NCBI GenBank assembly: GCA_031271905.1
Contig: JAISUT010000012.1
Coordinates: forward strand, 62,001 to 126,000
Reading direction: 5' to 3'
Length of the DNA stretch: 64,000 nucleotides
Source of the DNA: Acidobacteriota bacterium
GTDB lineage: Bacteria > Acidobacteriota > UBA6911
Shown piece after piece: positions 29,621-41,524 of the stretch; position 1 is the stretch's first letter; the number at the start of each line of letters is the position of its first letter. A model generated the notes under the pieces. The model had not been told where the DNA came from. It made no database searches and was given only the letters and a program-made list of their open reading frames with translations. Position numbers and translations under genes: made by a program.

Positions 29621-30424
29621 CTACTTCCCGAGACGGAACACGACGCCGCAAGAGAGCTTGATGTTGTTGAAACTCAAGGGATATTTATCGCTGACGGTGC
29701 TGTAAACAAGGTGATTGTTCGAATGCACATAGTCGAACTGCACCAGGCGGACGGCGAACGCGTCGTTGACGTTCACATCCACGCCGCCGCCGACGGCGAA
29801 GGCGAGTCCCGTGTCGTTGTAATCGAAAATACTGTTGGCGTTAGAGAAAAGTTCCTTCGTGCAACCTGCGTTTGCGGCAGCGGGTGAACAATAGACATTG
29901 GGCGCCATCGTCACGCGGTTGATGCCGACCAGGCCGTGGGCGAAGGCGGTGAAGCGCTCGTTCCTCAATGTGAAACGGGGACCCGCCATGAACGACAGGT
30001 TGGCAAGGTTTTGTTCGATCCTGTAAAAAGAGTTGCTCATGTAAGCGGCCTCGTCGTACAACTTGACGACTTGGCCGGCGCTGTAGGCGACATCCGCCTC
30101 TATGCCGAAGTATTCGTTGATGTTGACGGCGACGGAGGCGTCAAACCCCTTGGGGAGCACCGTTGAGGTGGAAAACGAGTCGGCGGTCGGGTTGTCATTT
30201 TCCCGGGCGTCCTCGATCTCTGCACGTAGACCCTGCCAGATGCTTTCGAAGCCGTCTTCTAAATTCTGATGGATGCCGCTGGAGGAGTCTTCTAAGGTGC
30301 CGTTTTCCCTCACGGCGGAATATCCGGCGAAAACCTCCACCCTGGGGAAGTCGGCGCTGAACCCCGGCGCGGCGAACGATACGAGGCAAAACAACGCCAG
30401 GCTGAACAATATGTACTTCTTCAT
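29621..30424 (-). CDS. Outer-membrane beta-barrel protein (OmpA-like barrel)
   Basis: A 267-aa protein with a Sec signal (KKYILFSLALFCLVSFAAPGFSA). The mature part opens with VEVFAGYSA and continues as alternating amphipathic strands (GFDASVAVNINEYFGIEADVAY, FMAGPRFTLR, GGGVDVNVNDAFAVRLVQFDYV), ending in GVVFRLGK. This is typical of the eight-stranded 'outer membrane protein beta-barrel' families. An acidic insertion of about 40 residues (~45-85) follows the first strand. The ATG at 30424 has GGAGGG five bases ahead; a GTG one codon earlier is too close to it. Function unknown. Confidence 0.8.
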   Translation of the reverse strand: MKKYILFSLALFCLVSFAAPGFSADFPRVEVFAGYSAVRENGTLEDSSSGIHQNLEDGFESIWQGLRAEIEDARENDNPTADSFSTSTVLPKGFDASVAVNINEYFGIEADVAYSAGQVVKLYDEAAYMSNSFYRIEQNLANLSFMAGPRFTLRNERFTAFAHGLVGINRVTMAPNVYCSPAAANAGCTKELFSNANSIFDYNDTGLAFAVGGGVDVNVNDAFAVRLVQFDYVHSNNHLVYSTVSDKYPLSFNNIKLSCGVVFRLGK

Positions 30425-30678
30425 CACATCCCTCCGATTTCTCTGTGTGTAATCTGTGTAAATTGACGGTCACGACTCCATTGCCGATGACGTGTCGGGG
30501 CGGTTCCTTCCGATGCCCGCAGTTGCCCGGCGGGCGACGCCATCCTTCGCCGCCGACGACTCATAGGGTGCTTCCAAACTTGTTGCGGATGACGGCGCTG
30601 ACCCGTTGGCCCGATGATGCCGGAACCGCATCGTATTTCCTAATCGGGCGGGGTGGGCGGTCGCTGTAGTTTTTGTTG

Positions 30679-30710
30679 GAAAAAAATTTGAAAACGATCA
30701 AATTTTTTTC
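30679..30710. promoter_or_regulatory. AT-rich perfect palindrome downstream of uup
   Basis: GAAAAAAATTTGA and TCAAATTTTTTTC form a perfect 13-bp inverted repeat around AAACGA, in the 426-bp gap (30425-30850) between the outer-membrane gene and uup, both on the minus strand. It could terminate uup transcription (the stem ends in a T-run on either strand) or be a protein site. The rest of the gap shows no gene. Confidence 0.45.
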
Positions 30711-30850
30711 GTCCGGGCGGTCGTTCGGGCTTCCGGGGGTGTGGGAAAAATGCGCGGGACGGGTTGAACTCCCGTCGCCGTCGCGGCGCCCGACGGCGCG
30801 ACACGGTATTGGATTGAAAGGGTAGCGGAATCCGGCGCGATCTACGGGGG

Positions 30851-32779
30851 CTACTTGCCGCTGCGGGAGTCGAGTTCGTCCCAGCGGGCGTATGCCGCCA
30901 ACAGCTCCCGCTGGATCTCCTCTTGGCGGGCGAGCGCCTGCTTGATCCTGTCGGCGGCCTCCTTGTAGAAGTCGGGGCTGGCTACGGCGGCATCCAGCTC
31001 CGCCTGCTCCGCTTCGAGGCACTCTATCTCGCCCGGCAGCCGGTCCAGCTCCCGCCGCTCGTTGTAGGAGAGCTTCCTGGGCGCGTCGGCGGCCGGCGCG
31101 GGCGCACGCCTGTCCGACGCCGCCTTCCCCTCGGCGCGGCGCGGAGACGGCTTCGCGGCCGCCTCCTCCGCCTTCCGCAGGCTCTCCCAGTCCCCGTAGC
31201 CGCCGATGTACTCCTGCACCCTCCCCCCGCCTTCGAAGACGAGCATGCTGGTGACGACGTTGTCGAGGAACGCCCGGTCGTGGCTCACCAGCAAGACCGT
31301 CCCGGGGAACTCCAGCAGTTGCGCCTCCAGCAACTCCAGCGTCTCCAAGTCCAGGTCGTTCGTCGGCTCGTCCAGCACCAGCACGTTCGCCTGCCGCGTG
31401 AACAGCCGCGCCAGCAGCAGGCGGTTGCGTTCGCCGCCGGAGAGCGCCTTGACCGGCGCGCGGGCGCGCTCCGGCGGGAAGAGGAAGTCTTGCAGATAGC
31501 CGTTCACGTGGCGCGTGACGCCGCCCGCCGTGACCGTCTCATTGCCTTCGCCTATGGTGTCGAAGATCGTCCGCTCGGGGTCGAGCTGCTCGCGCTGCTG
31601 GTCGTAGTACGCCGCCTGCACCTTGGCGCCTTGGCGCACTACGCCCTCGTCCGGCGGCAACTCCCCCAGGAGCATCCGCAGCAACGTCGTCTTGCCCGCG
31701 CCGTTCGGCCCGAGGACGCCGATGCGGTCGCCGCGCTGGATGCGGACGGAGAAGCCGCGCACCACCGGGATGGCGCCGCCGTCGGCGGCGGGGAAGGACT
31801 TGCCGACGCCCTCCGCCTCGTAGACCATGCGCCCCGGCGGGGCGGCGGGTTCGATGCGCAGCCGCACCGCCCCCGTCCGCTCCCGCCGCGCCTTCCGCTC
31901 CTCGCGCATCGCCAGCAACGCGCGCACCCGCCCCTCGTTGCGCGTCCGGCGCGCCTTGATCCCCTGGCGCAGCCACGCCTCCTCCTCGGCGAGCTTCTTG
32001 TCGAACTTCTCCTGTTGCAGCGACTCGCTCGCCAGCCACTCCTCCTTGCGGCGCAGGTAGGTCGCGTAGTCGCCAGGCCAGGAGGTGAGCCGCCCCCGGT
32101 CGAGCTCGACGATGCGGGTGGCGACCCTTTGCACGAAGCTGCGGTCGTGGGTCACGAACACGACCGTCCCCGCGTACTCCGCCAGATGCCCCTCCAGCCA
32201 GGCGATGGCGTCGATGTCGAGGTGGTTGGTCGGTTCGTCCAGGAGCAGCAACTCGGGGTTCCCCACCAACGCCTTCGCCAGCAGCACGCGCCGCTTCCAC
32301 CCGCCCGAGAGCGTGTCTGCGGAGGCGTCCGGGCGCAGCCGCAGGCGCGACAGCACCAGCTCCACCTGCCGTTCCAGCCCCCAGCCGTCCCGCTCTTCCA
32401 GCTCGACCTGCAACCGCCCCAGCCTTTCGAGCGCGTCCCCGCCCCCGCCCTCGGCGACCTCGACGGCGGCGCGGTGATATGCCGCCGCCAGCTCCCCGAG
32501 CGCGCCCAGGCCGTCGGCGACGACCTCGAACACCGGCCGGGGGTCGGCGAGCGCGGCGTCCTGCTGGAGCAGCGCCGTGCGCATGCCCGGCTGCCGATGG
32601 ACGGTGCCCGCGTCCGGCGGCGCGTCCCCGCAGAGGATGCGGAGCAGGGTCGATTTCCCCGTCCCGTTGCGCCCCAGCACGCAGACGCGCTCCCCCGGCT
32701 CGATCTGCAGGGACGCCCCGTCGAGCAGGGGCAGGTATCCGTGTGCCAGCGAAACGTGGTCGAGCGTGAGCAATGCCAT
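30851..32779 (-). CDS. uup: ABC-F ATPase, Uup-like
   Basis: A 642-aa ABC-F protein with two ATPase domains and no membrane segments. Walker A motifs are GRNGTGKST and GPNGAGKTT. Signature motifs are TLSGGWKRRV and ALSGGERNRL. Walker B regions are LLLDEPTNHLD and LVLDEPTNDLD. The interdomain linker (WLASESLQQEKFDKKLAEEEAWLRQGIKARRTRNEGRV region) and a C-terminal coiled-coil arm of about 90 residues after a charged linker match Uup. The family acts on ribosomes or, for Uup, on DNA and ribosome-assembly intermediates. AAGGG precedes the ATG. Confidence 0.9.
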   Translation of the reverse strand: MALLTLDHVSLAHGYLPLLDGASLQIEPGERVCVLGRNGTGKSTLLRILCGDAPPDAGTVHRQPGMRTALLQQDAALADPRPVFEVVADGLGALGELAAAYHRAAVEVAEGGGGDALERLGRLQVELEERDGWGLERQVELVLSRLRLRPDASADTLSGGWKRRVLLAKALVGNPELLLLDEPTNHLDIDAIAWLEGHLAEYAGTVVFVTHDRSFVQRVATRIVELDRGRLTSWPGDYATYLRRKEEWLASESLQQEKFDKKLAEEEAWLRQGIKARRTRNEGRVRALLAMREERKARRERTGAVRLRIEPAAPPGRMVYEAEGVGKSFPAADGGAIPVVRGFSVRIQRGDRIGVLGPNGAGKTTLLRMLLGELPPDEGVVRQGAKVQAAYYDQQREQLDPERTIFDTIGEGNETVTAGGVTRHVNGYLQDFLFPPERARAPVKALSGGERNRLLLARLFTRQANVLVLDEPTNDLDLETLELLEAQLLEFPGTVLLVSHDRAFLDNVVTSMLVFEGGGRVQEYIGGYGDWESLRKAEEAAAKPSPRRAEGKAASDRRAPAPAADAPRKLSYNERRELDRLPGEIECLEAEQAELDAAVASPDFYKEAADRIKQALARQEEIQRELLAAYARWDELDSRSGK

Positions 32780-33018
32780 CGGCTACCCTTTCTTCGAAGG
32801 TATTCGAAAAATTCCATAACATATCATGTTTTACAGTCGATGTGACAGAATGTGGACCGATCACAGGTCGTCATGAAATCGTTGGCCGATGATGCCTGGA
32901 TGCCTGGTGGGCGCGCATCCTTGTAGCCGTGACCGTCCATGCCGCCACCGGCGAACATATGTTTTATGCACCCTCGCGGGATGCGACGACCGAGGGGGTG
33001 GGGAGACTTGAATCGACT

Positions 33019-33957
33019 ATGATGACTGTTGACAATGCCGACTTTGGCGCGAATATCGACGCATCGATCCTGGACGCCTTGGGCGACGGGATCTTTTGCG
33101 TGGACGGGGACATGAACGTGTTGCGCTGGAACCGCGCGGCGAAAGACCTGACGGGGTTTGCGCCGGACGACCTCGCGGGGAACACCTGCCGGGGGAACCT
33201 CCAGTGCCGCACGGCGGAAGACGACGTGGCGCGGTGCTCGGACGGATGCCCGCTCCAGGCGACGATCGCCGACGGGCAGAGCCGGTCGGTCACCTTGATC
33301 GTCCGCAACCGGCGGGCGGAGAAAGTCCCCCTGCTCGCCAAGACCGTGCCGATCTTCGCCGACCGGGCGAACCGGGCGGGGGAGGGCGGAGGCGCCGCCG
33401 CCGCGCTGGCGATACTGTCCCCCTACGCCGAAGGGGTGCGGGGCCGGCGGGAGGACGCCTTGCCGGGGCTCATCCTTACCGACCCTTGCACCGGGCTCTA
33501 CAACCGGATCTATTTCGAGGGCGAGCTGGCGGGCAGGATCGCGCGCTGGCGGGAGGACGACGTGCGCACGGCGCTCTCCCTCGTCAGCATCGACGGTTTC
33601 CACGCCTTGGGCGACGCCTACGGGCGCGAGGCGTGCGATGATGTGCTGCGCAAGACCGCGCAGGCGCTGGAGGCGGGCTTCCGCAAGACCGACGTCTTCT
33701 GCCGCTGGGGAGAGGACCAGTTCATCTGCCTGCACGACTTCTCCGCCGCCGGCGACCCGGGCTGGATCGGCGGGAAGTTGCAGAAGACGGTGGCGGGCGT
33801 CAAGATCGACTGGTATGGCAAAGCCCTCGGCGTGGAGGTCTCCATCGGCGTCACGGAGATCAGGGCGGGCGACACGATGGAGTCGGTGATCGGCAGGGTG
33901 GACGAACTCATGCGCCGGAGCCGCCGCGACGGGCGGAACCGCTGCTCCGTCGCGTGA
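33019..33957 (+). CDS. PAS domain plus degenerate GGDEF domain protein
   Basis: A 312-aa cytosolic signalling protein. The N-terminal PAS domain (DALGDGIFCVDGDMNVLRWN...TGFAPDDLAG) contains a Cys-rich stretch (CRGNLQC ... CSDGC) like PAS sensors that hold a cofactor or metal. The C-terminal GGDEF-type domain (DPCTGLYNRIYFEGEL; SIGVTEI) has RWGEDQF where active enzymes have R-x-GG[DE]EF. Diguanylate cyclase activity is therefore doubtful; it may bind GTP or c-di-GMP or only dimerise. The start is uncertain: tandem ATGs at 33019/33022 fit the PAS boundary, while a GTG at 32929 would add 30 residues. It is divergent from uup, sharing the 32780-33018 region. Confidence 0.75.
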   Translation: MMTVDNADFGANIDASILDALGDGIFCVDGDMNVLRWNRAAKDLTGFAPDDLAGNTCRGNLQCRTAEDDVARCSDGCPLQATIADGQSRSVTLIVRNRRAEKVPLLAKTVPIFADRANRAGEGGGAAAALAILSPYAEGVRGRREDALPGLILTDPCTGLYNRIYFEGELAGRIARWREDDVRTALSLVSIDGFHALGDAYGREACDDVLRKTAQALEAGFRKTDVFCRWGEDQFICLHDFSAAGDPGWIGGKLQKTVAGVKIDWYGKALGVEVSIGVTEIRAGDTMESVIGRVDELMRRSRRDGRNRCSVA

Positions 33958-34015
33958 CGGCGTGGCGATGTGATGGCATGGCAGGGTGGCGGCGCGACGC
34001 CGGATGGCCCCCCGC

Positions 34016-35812
34016 CTACAGGTGTCTCTTGATCTCCCCGAGTATCTGGTCTCCGTACTGGTCCAACTTCTTCAGCCCGACGCCCGAGACTTGCAACAGC
34101 GCCTCCTTCGTCACAGGGCGCCTGCGCGCCAAGTCGCGCAGCGTGGCGTCGCCGAAGATGACATAGGCGGGTACGCCCCCCTCTGCGGCGAGGCGGCGAC
34201 GCAACTGGCGCAAGGCTTCGAAGAGCGCCTTGTCCACCCCCGCCCAGGAGTCGTCCTTGACGTCCGGGAAGGGTTTCTTGGACGCGGACTTCTTCTTCGG
34301 GGCTTCCAGCAGAAGCGGCGTCTCCTCGCCCCTCAGTGCGCGCAACCCCTTCTCCGTGAGCTTCAAGACATTGTATTCGCCGACGCGCGCGAGGTATTCC
34401 TGCTCCGCCAACTGCTCGATCCAGTCGCGGACGACCGGGCGCGTCGCCTCCTTCAGGAGCCCGTAGGTGCTCAACCGGTCGTGGCGGTTCGCGACTATCC
34501 GGTCTTCGCGCGAGCCGACCAGCACCCCCGCCGTGTAGTCCGCGCCGAAGCGCTCCTGCTGGCGCACGACGCTGGAAAGGATCTTCTGCGCGATGACCAG
34601 GGCGTCGGGCACCCCCTCGACCTCGCCGAGGCAGATGTCGCAGGCGCGGCACGACGCGGCGGCGTACCCTTGGCCGAAGTATTCCAGCAGCGTCCGGTGG
34701 CGGCAGCCGACGCTGGTGCAGTAGCGGTACATCCGGCTCAGCTTGGCGAGCCCCACCTCCGCCGTCTGCGGCTCGGACTCCTCGATGATGCTGCGCCAGA
34801 TGCGGTAGTCGCCCCCGGAGTAGAGCAGGACGCACTCGGCGTCGAGGCCGTCGCGTCCGGCGCGCCCGCTCTCCTGCTGGTAGTGCTCCAGGGACTTGGG
34901 CATCCCCGCGTGGACGACGTAGCGGACGTTGGACTTGTCGATGCCCATGCCGAACGCCACCGTCGCCACGATCACATCGACGTCCTCCCTGATGAAGGCG
35001 TCCTGGCTCGCCTTGCGCTCCGCGTCCGACATGCCGGCGTGGTAGGGGGCGACGCGGTAGCCGTGCCCCGCCAGCGCCTGCGCCGTCTCGTCCACGTCCG
35101 TGCGGCGGATGCAGTAGACGATGCCCGACTCCTTCGGATGCCGGTCCAGCACCTCCCGGATCTGCTTGACCGCGCCCGTGCGCCGGCGGCAGCGGTAGAT
35201 GAGGTTCGGGCGGTCGAAGTCGCCGACCAGGGTCTCCGGGGAGTCCAGGAGGAGCTGCGCGGCGATGTCGCCCCGCACCTGCCCCGTCGCCGTGGCGGTG
35301 TAGGCGCCCACCGGCACGCCGGGGAGCGCCTGGCGCAGGACGCGCAGCTTCCGGTACTCCGGGCGGAAGTCGTGCCCCCACATGCTGACGCAGTGCGCCT
35401 CGTCGATGGCGACCGAGGAGACGCCCCGCGCCTTCAGCGAATCGAGGAAGCCCTCCATCAGCAGCCGCTCCGGCGAGACGTAGAGCAGCTTCAACTCCCC
35501 GGCGTCCAGCCGCCGGAAAACCTCCGCCTTCTCCTTCGACGACATCGAGCTGTCCAAGCGTCCGGCGGCGACGCCGCACTCGGTCAGCGCGTCCAGTTGG
35601 TCTTTCATCAGGGAGATCAGCGGGGAGATGACGAGGGTGAGCCCCGGCAGCGCCAGCGCGGGCACTTGGAAGCAGAGCGACTTGCCGCCGCCCGTGGGGA
35701 GGACGACGATGGAGTCTCTTCCGGCGAGGACGCATTCCATCGCCTCCCGCTGGAGCGGCCGGAAACCGGAGTAGCCCCAATACCGCTTCAGAATCCCCTC
35801 GATCCCGTCCAT
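34016..35812 (-). CDS. recQ: ATP-dependent DNA helicase RecQ
   Basis: A 598-aa superfamily 2 helicase. Motifs include Walker A (LPTGGGKS), the DEAH box with aromatic loop (IDEAHCVSMWGHDFRPEY), motif V/VI (VAFGMGIDKSNVR, QESGRAGRDG), a four-Cys zinc site (CTSVGC...CRACDIC), a winged-helix RQC domain and a C-terminal HRDC domain (LRQLRRRLAAEGGVPAYVIF...LLQVSGVG). It unwinds DNA during recombination and replication repair. The ATG at 35812 is preferred; an in-frame TTG at 35833 would add seven residues. Confidence 0.95.
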   Translation of the reverse strand: MDGIEGILKRYWGYSGFRPLQREAMECVLAGRDSIVVLPTGGGKSLCFQVPALALPGLTLVISPLISLMKDQLDALTECGVAAGRLDSSMSSKEKAEVFRRLDAGELKLLYVSPERLLMEGFLDSLKARGVSSVAIDEAHCVSMWGHDFRPEYRKLRVLRQALPGVPVGAYTATATGQVRGDIAAQLLLDSPETLVGDFDRPNLIYRCRRRTGAVKQIREVLDRHPKESGIVYCIRRTDVDETAQALAGHGYRVAPYHAGMSDAERKASQDAFIREDVDVIVATVAFGMGIDKSNVRYVVHAGMPKSLEHYQQESGRAGRDGLDAECVLLYSGGDYRIWRSIIEESEPQTAEVGLAKLSRMYRYCTSVGCRHRTLLEYFGQGYAAASCRACDICLGEVEGVPDALVIAQKILSSVVRQQERFGADYTAGVLVGSREDRIVANRHDRLSTYGLLKEATRPVVRDWIEQLAEQEYLARVGEYNVLKLTEKGLRALRGEETPLLLEAPKKKSASKKPFPDVKDDSWAGVDKALFEALRQLRRRLAAEGGVPAYVIFGDATLRDLARRRPVTKEALLQVSGVGLKKLDQYGDQILGEIKRHL

Positions 35813-35965
35813 CGCATTCGCACCCGGCTCCAATCCCGACTTTTTTGCAAACGGCGCCGCCCGTGACGATTGCGGCGAACAGGAAGGATGTCACATGCGG
35901 GATGGAATTGCCAGCGGGACGGGCGGCACCCGCCGCCCCGCCCCCTCCCCGGCTGGGGCGGGGGG

Positions 35966-36403
35966 TTACGACTTGCGCATCGTCTGGCGCGCGGTGGCGC
36001 TCTTGGCGGCGTTGATGCGGCTCATGGCGCGCAGCACCGCCAGCTCCGTGGCGGCGTAGTCCACGTCGGGGTCGCCCGAGGCCAGCAGCTTCTCCGCGCG
36101 CGCCTTGGCCTCCTCCGCCCGCTTCAGGTCGATGTCCGAGGACAGTTCCGCCTCCTGCGCCAGCAGCACCACCCGGTCGGGCAGCACCTCGATGAACCCC
36201 CAGGAGCAGGCGACGCACTCGGTGACGCCGTCGGCGGTGAACTCGATGTCGCCGATGCCCAGCTCCGCCAGCAGCGGCGCGTGGCCGGGCAGGATGCCCA
36301 TGTAGCCGGTCTGGGCGGGGACCAGGATGGATTCCACGTTCCCGCTGTAGACCTGCTTGTCGGGGGTCACGATCTCCAGATGTATCTTCTCAGGCAACGC
36401 CAT
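35966..36403 (-). CDS. atpC: F1 ATP synthase epsilon subunit
   Basis: A 145-aa epsilon subunit. The N-terminal beta-sandwich (KIHLEIVTPDKQVYSGNVESILVPA, GYMGILPGHAPLL) and a C-terminal helical hairpin (DLKRAEEAKARAEKLL...LRAMSRINAA) are intact, so it can both couple to the gamma rotor and inhibit ATP hydrolysis. It is the last gene of the F1 operon, 108 bases after atpD, a gap holding a GC hairpin. Confidence 0.95.
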   Translation of the reverse strand: MALPEKIHLEIVTPDKQVYSGNVESILVPAQTGYMGILPGHAPLLAELGIGDIEFTADGVTECVACSWGFIEVLPDRVVLLAQEAELSSDIDLKRAEEAKARAEKLLASGDPDVDYAATELAVLRAMSRINAAKSATARQTMRKS

Positions 36404-36426
36404 TGAGCAAGCCCCACTTCGCTTTC

Positions 36427-36452
36427 CAGGGGCGCGCGGTGCCGCGCCCCTG
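36427..36452 (-). promoter_or_regulatory. Intercistronic hairpin between atpD and atpC
   Basis: CAGGGGCGCG and CGCGCCCCTG form a perfect 10-bp stem with a 6-base loop. With no U-tract it is more likely an mRNA stability or translation-balance element than a terminator. Confidence 0.4.
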
Positions 36453-36511
36453 CGGTTTCCCTCCGTTTTCCCTCAAGGACGCGGCGCGCCCCCACCCATG
36501 CCTTGACGCGG

Positions 36512-37996
<1,485 letters not shown>

Positions 37997-38851
37997 CTAT
38001 AGACTCCCCGCGCCGCTGACCACCTCGATCAACTCGTTGGTGATGCCTGCTTGGCGGATCTTGTTGGCGTGCAACGTCAGGCTGTCGATCATCTCGGCGG
38101 CGTTGTTCGTGGCCGCCTCCATCGCCGACATGCGCGCCCCCTGCTCGGACGCCGCCGCCTCCAGCATGGCGCGGAACACCTGCGCCTCCACGTAGCGCGG
38201 CAGGAGGGTGGAGAAGATCTTCTCCGGCGGCTCGTCGTAGATGTATTCCAGCTCGCCGTCCCCCTCCGGATCCTCCATGCGCTCGATGGGCAGGAGCCGC
38301 TCCAGGACGATCCGCTGCTGCACCACCGACTTGAACTCGTTGTAGAGCAGCCAGACCTCGTCGCGCTCGCCGCCGGCGAACCCTTCGATGAGATCCTTGG
38401 CGATGGCGGCCGCGTCGGCGAACGTCAGGTTCTGCAAGATGTTGATCGCCTCGCTGCGCACCGGGTAGGGCCGCCGCCGGAAGAAGTCTCGCCCCCGCTT
38501 GCCCAAGATGTTCAGCTCCACCTGGCCGGGGTGGCGGCCGAGGAACTCCAAGGCGCTGCGGATGATGTTGGTGTTGTACGCGCCGCACATCCCCCGGTCG
38601 GCGGTGATGACCAGCAGCTCGATCTTGCCGACCTGCCCGCGCTGCGCCAGGAGCGGGTGCGCATCGGTCGGCACGCGGGCGGCGAGGCTCCGCAACACCG
38701 CCACCATCTGCTTGGCGTAGGGGCGGGAGGCGAGCACGCGCTCTTGCGCCCGCCGCAGGCGCGCCGCAGAGACGAACTTCATGGCGCGGGTGATCTGCTG
38801 GATGTTCTTGGCGCTGCGGATGCGCCGCCGTATGTCGCGTACATTTGCCAT
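37997..38851 (-). CDS. atpG: F1 ATP synthase gamma subunit
   Basis: A 284-aa central-stalk subunit. The N-terminal helix (RDIRRRIRSAKNIQQITRAMKFVSAA) and C-terminal helix (AMEAATNNAAEMIDSLTLHANKIRQAGITNEL) that form the rotor coiled coil are conserved, as is the central ITADRGMCGAYN motif. It lies 75 bases upstream of atpD on the minus strand. The gap on its 5' side to atpA is widened by a family-2 repeat, and its own ribosome site is weak. Confidence 0.95.
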   Translation of the reverse strand: MANVRDIRRRIRSAKNIQQITRAMKFVSAARLRRAQERVLASRPYAKQMVAVLRSLAARVPTDAHPLLAQRGQVGKIELLVITADRGMCGAYNTNIIRSALEFLGRHPGQVELNILGKRGRDFFRRRPYPVRSEAINILQNLTFADAAAIAKDLIEGFAGGERDEVWLLYNEFKSVVQQRIVLERLLPIERMEDPEGDGELEYIYDEPPEKIFSTLLPRYVEAQVFRAMLEAAASEQGARMSAMEAATNNAAEMIDSLTLHANKIRQAGITNELIEVVSGAGSL

Positions 38852-38881
38852 TTCGTGTCGCTTGCCTTTTCGCCTTCGGTT

Positions 38882-39000
38882 TTGCGCAACCCCTTCAGGG
38901 TTGGATTCTTTTTATCCTCGCATCCCAAGGTGGGCGACGCTTCGCGCCGGCCGGCCCTGGGCTTTGTCCCGAAGCCCCTTCGGGGCTTTTAAACCGCGAA
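38882..39000. repeat. Dispersed repeat family 2, copy b, inside the F1 operon
   Basis: An element between atpA and atpG. It starts with TTGCGCAACCCCTTCAGGGT, then GATTCTTTTTATCC, GACGCTTCGCG, and ends with the hairpin AAGCCCCTTCGGGGCTT. The core matches the copy at 27151. It widens an intergenic space that is usually short in atp operons; transcription must cross it to reach atpG-D-C. Confidence 0.75.
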
Positions 39001-39019
39001 GCGGTTGGAGTTGTCGCGG

Positions 39020-40549
<1,530 letters not shown>

Positions 40550-40577
40550 CTGGTCTTTCCCCAAAAGTTTTCCCCGA

Positions 40578-40640
40578 GGCGCCTCTAAAAACCCCGGATG
40601 CCGCGTTGCGCCTTGCCTGCGGGCTCCCATTAGAGGCGCC
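40578..40640. repeat. Dispersed repeat family 1, copy 3 (short form), inside the F1 operon
   Basis: 63 bp between atpH and atpA. The left end is GGCGCCTCTAAAAACCCCGG, the core GCCGCGTTGCGCCTTGCCTG, and the right end TTAGAGGCGCC. The right end lies 9 bases after the atpH stop codon on the minus strand. Confidence 0.8.
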
Positions 40641-40649
40641 CCCCCGTCC

Positions 40650-41192
40650 CTACCTTTCCATGAGGCGCCGCCTTATCGCCTCGAGTTGCGTGCGGACCGA
40701 GCCGTCGTAGACGGTGCTGCCGATGTTCACCACCATGCCGCCGAGCAGGTCTTGGTCGGTCGCGGCGTCGAGCGCGACCTGCTTGCCGGTGGCCTCGCCC
40801 AGCCGCGCGGCGATCTTCCCCAGCTCGTCCGCGTCCAAGGGGGACGCGGTGACGACCTTCGCCTGCACGACCCCTTTGCGCTCGTTCACCAACTGCTCGA
40901 ACGCGCCCAGGATGTCCCGGTAATAGCGCATCCGGTTGTGCTCCAGCAGCACATGCAGGAAGTTGGCGACGACCGGCTCGACCGGGTATTTCGCCAGCAG
41001 CTCGTCCAGCAGCCTCTCCTTCGCCTCCCGGGGCACGGCGGGGGAGTCGAACGCCTCCTGCGCCTCGGGCGCCGCGAGAAAAACCTCGCCGAACGTCCGG
41101 ACGCCGTCCAACGCCTTGTCGGCCACATCCTCCTCGAATGCGACTTCGGCTAGGGATCGGGCGTATCTTCCAAGTATCGCAACGGGTATCAC
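40650..41192 (-). CDS. atpH: F1 ATP synthase delta subunit
   Basis: A 180-aa delta (OSCP-like) subunit that ties F1 to the peripheral stalk. The N-terminal helical bundle ([17 protein letters not shown]...) and the C-terminal pattern ([52 protein letters not shown]) are typical. The start is a GTG at 41192: GGAG stands seven bases ahead and the family N terminus begins there. The frame stays open far upstream in non-coding DNA. First gene of the operon; subunits a, c and b are not encoded here. Confidence 0.93.
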   Translation of the reverse strand: MIPVAILGRYARSLAEVAFEEDVADKALDGVRTFGEVFLAAPEAQEAFDSPAVPREAKERLLDELLAKYPVEPVVANFLHVLLEHNRMRYYRDILGAFEQLVNERKGVVQAKVVTASPLDADELGKIAARLGEATGKQVALDAATDQDLLGGMVVNIGSTVYDGSVRTQLEAIRRRLMER

Positions 41193-41256
41193 AGGGCAGC
41201 TCCAACGTTTACAAATCGATTTACGGTAACACAGGGGGGCGGCATCGTCAAGGAGC

Positions 41257-41328
41257 CTCGCGACAGTGTCAAGCCTCGATAGAAACGCCCCCTCCGCTCC
41301 CTCGATAGAAATGCCCCCTCTCGCGACA
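41257..41328. repeat. Short direct repeats in the atpH/flavodoxin divergent region
   Basis: CTCGATAGAAACGCCCCCTC (41275-41294) and CTCGATAGAAATGCCCCCTC (41301-41320) differ at one base and are 26 bp apart. CTCGCGACAG flanks the pair on both sides (41257 and 41319). They lie within the 332-bp divergent region 41193-41524, upstream of the F1 operon. They may be paired regulator sites. No gene was seen in the region. Confidence 0.5.
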
Positions 41329-41524
41329 GGAACCTCGCGCCGGCGCCCGGGGCCGCCCCCGAAAAAACGGGGGGCGCGATGGGACGGGAAGGGGGCTTCG
41401 GAAGAGGGGCTGCGGCAAGCCCGGGACGTGCGCCCCGGCGATTTTTCGCCTGTCCCGATTTTTTTCTTGTCCCCCAGGCGGGTTCTGAATAACAATGCTG
41501 AATCAAAATTTGTTTGGAGGAGAC

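Noticed and set aside
41193..41495. A 100-residue N-terminal extension of AtpH
   Set aside because: It crosses direct repeats and non-conserved sequence; the GTG at 41192 has a ribosome site and the family N terminus.
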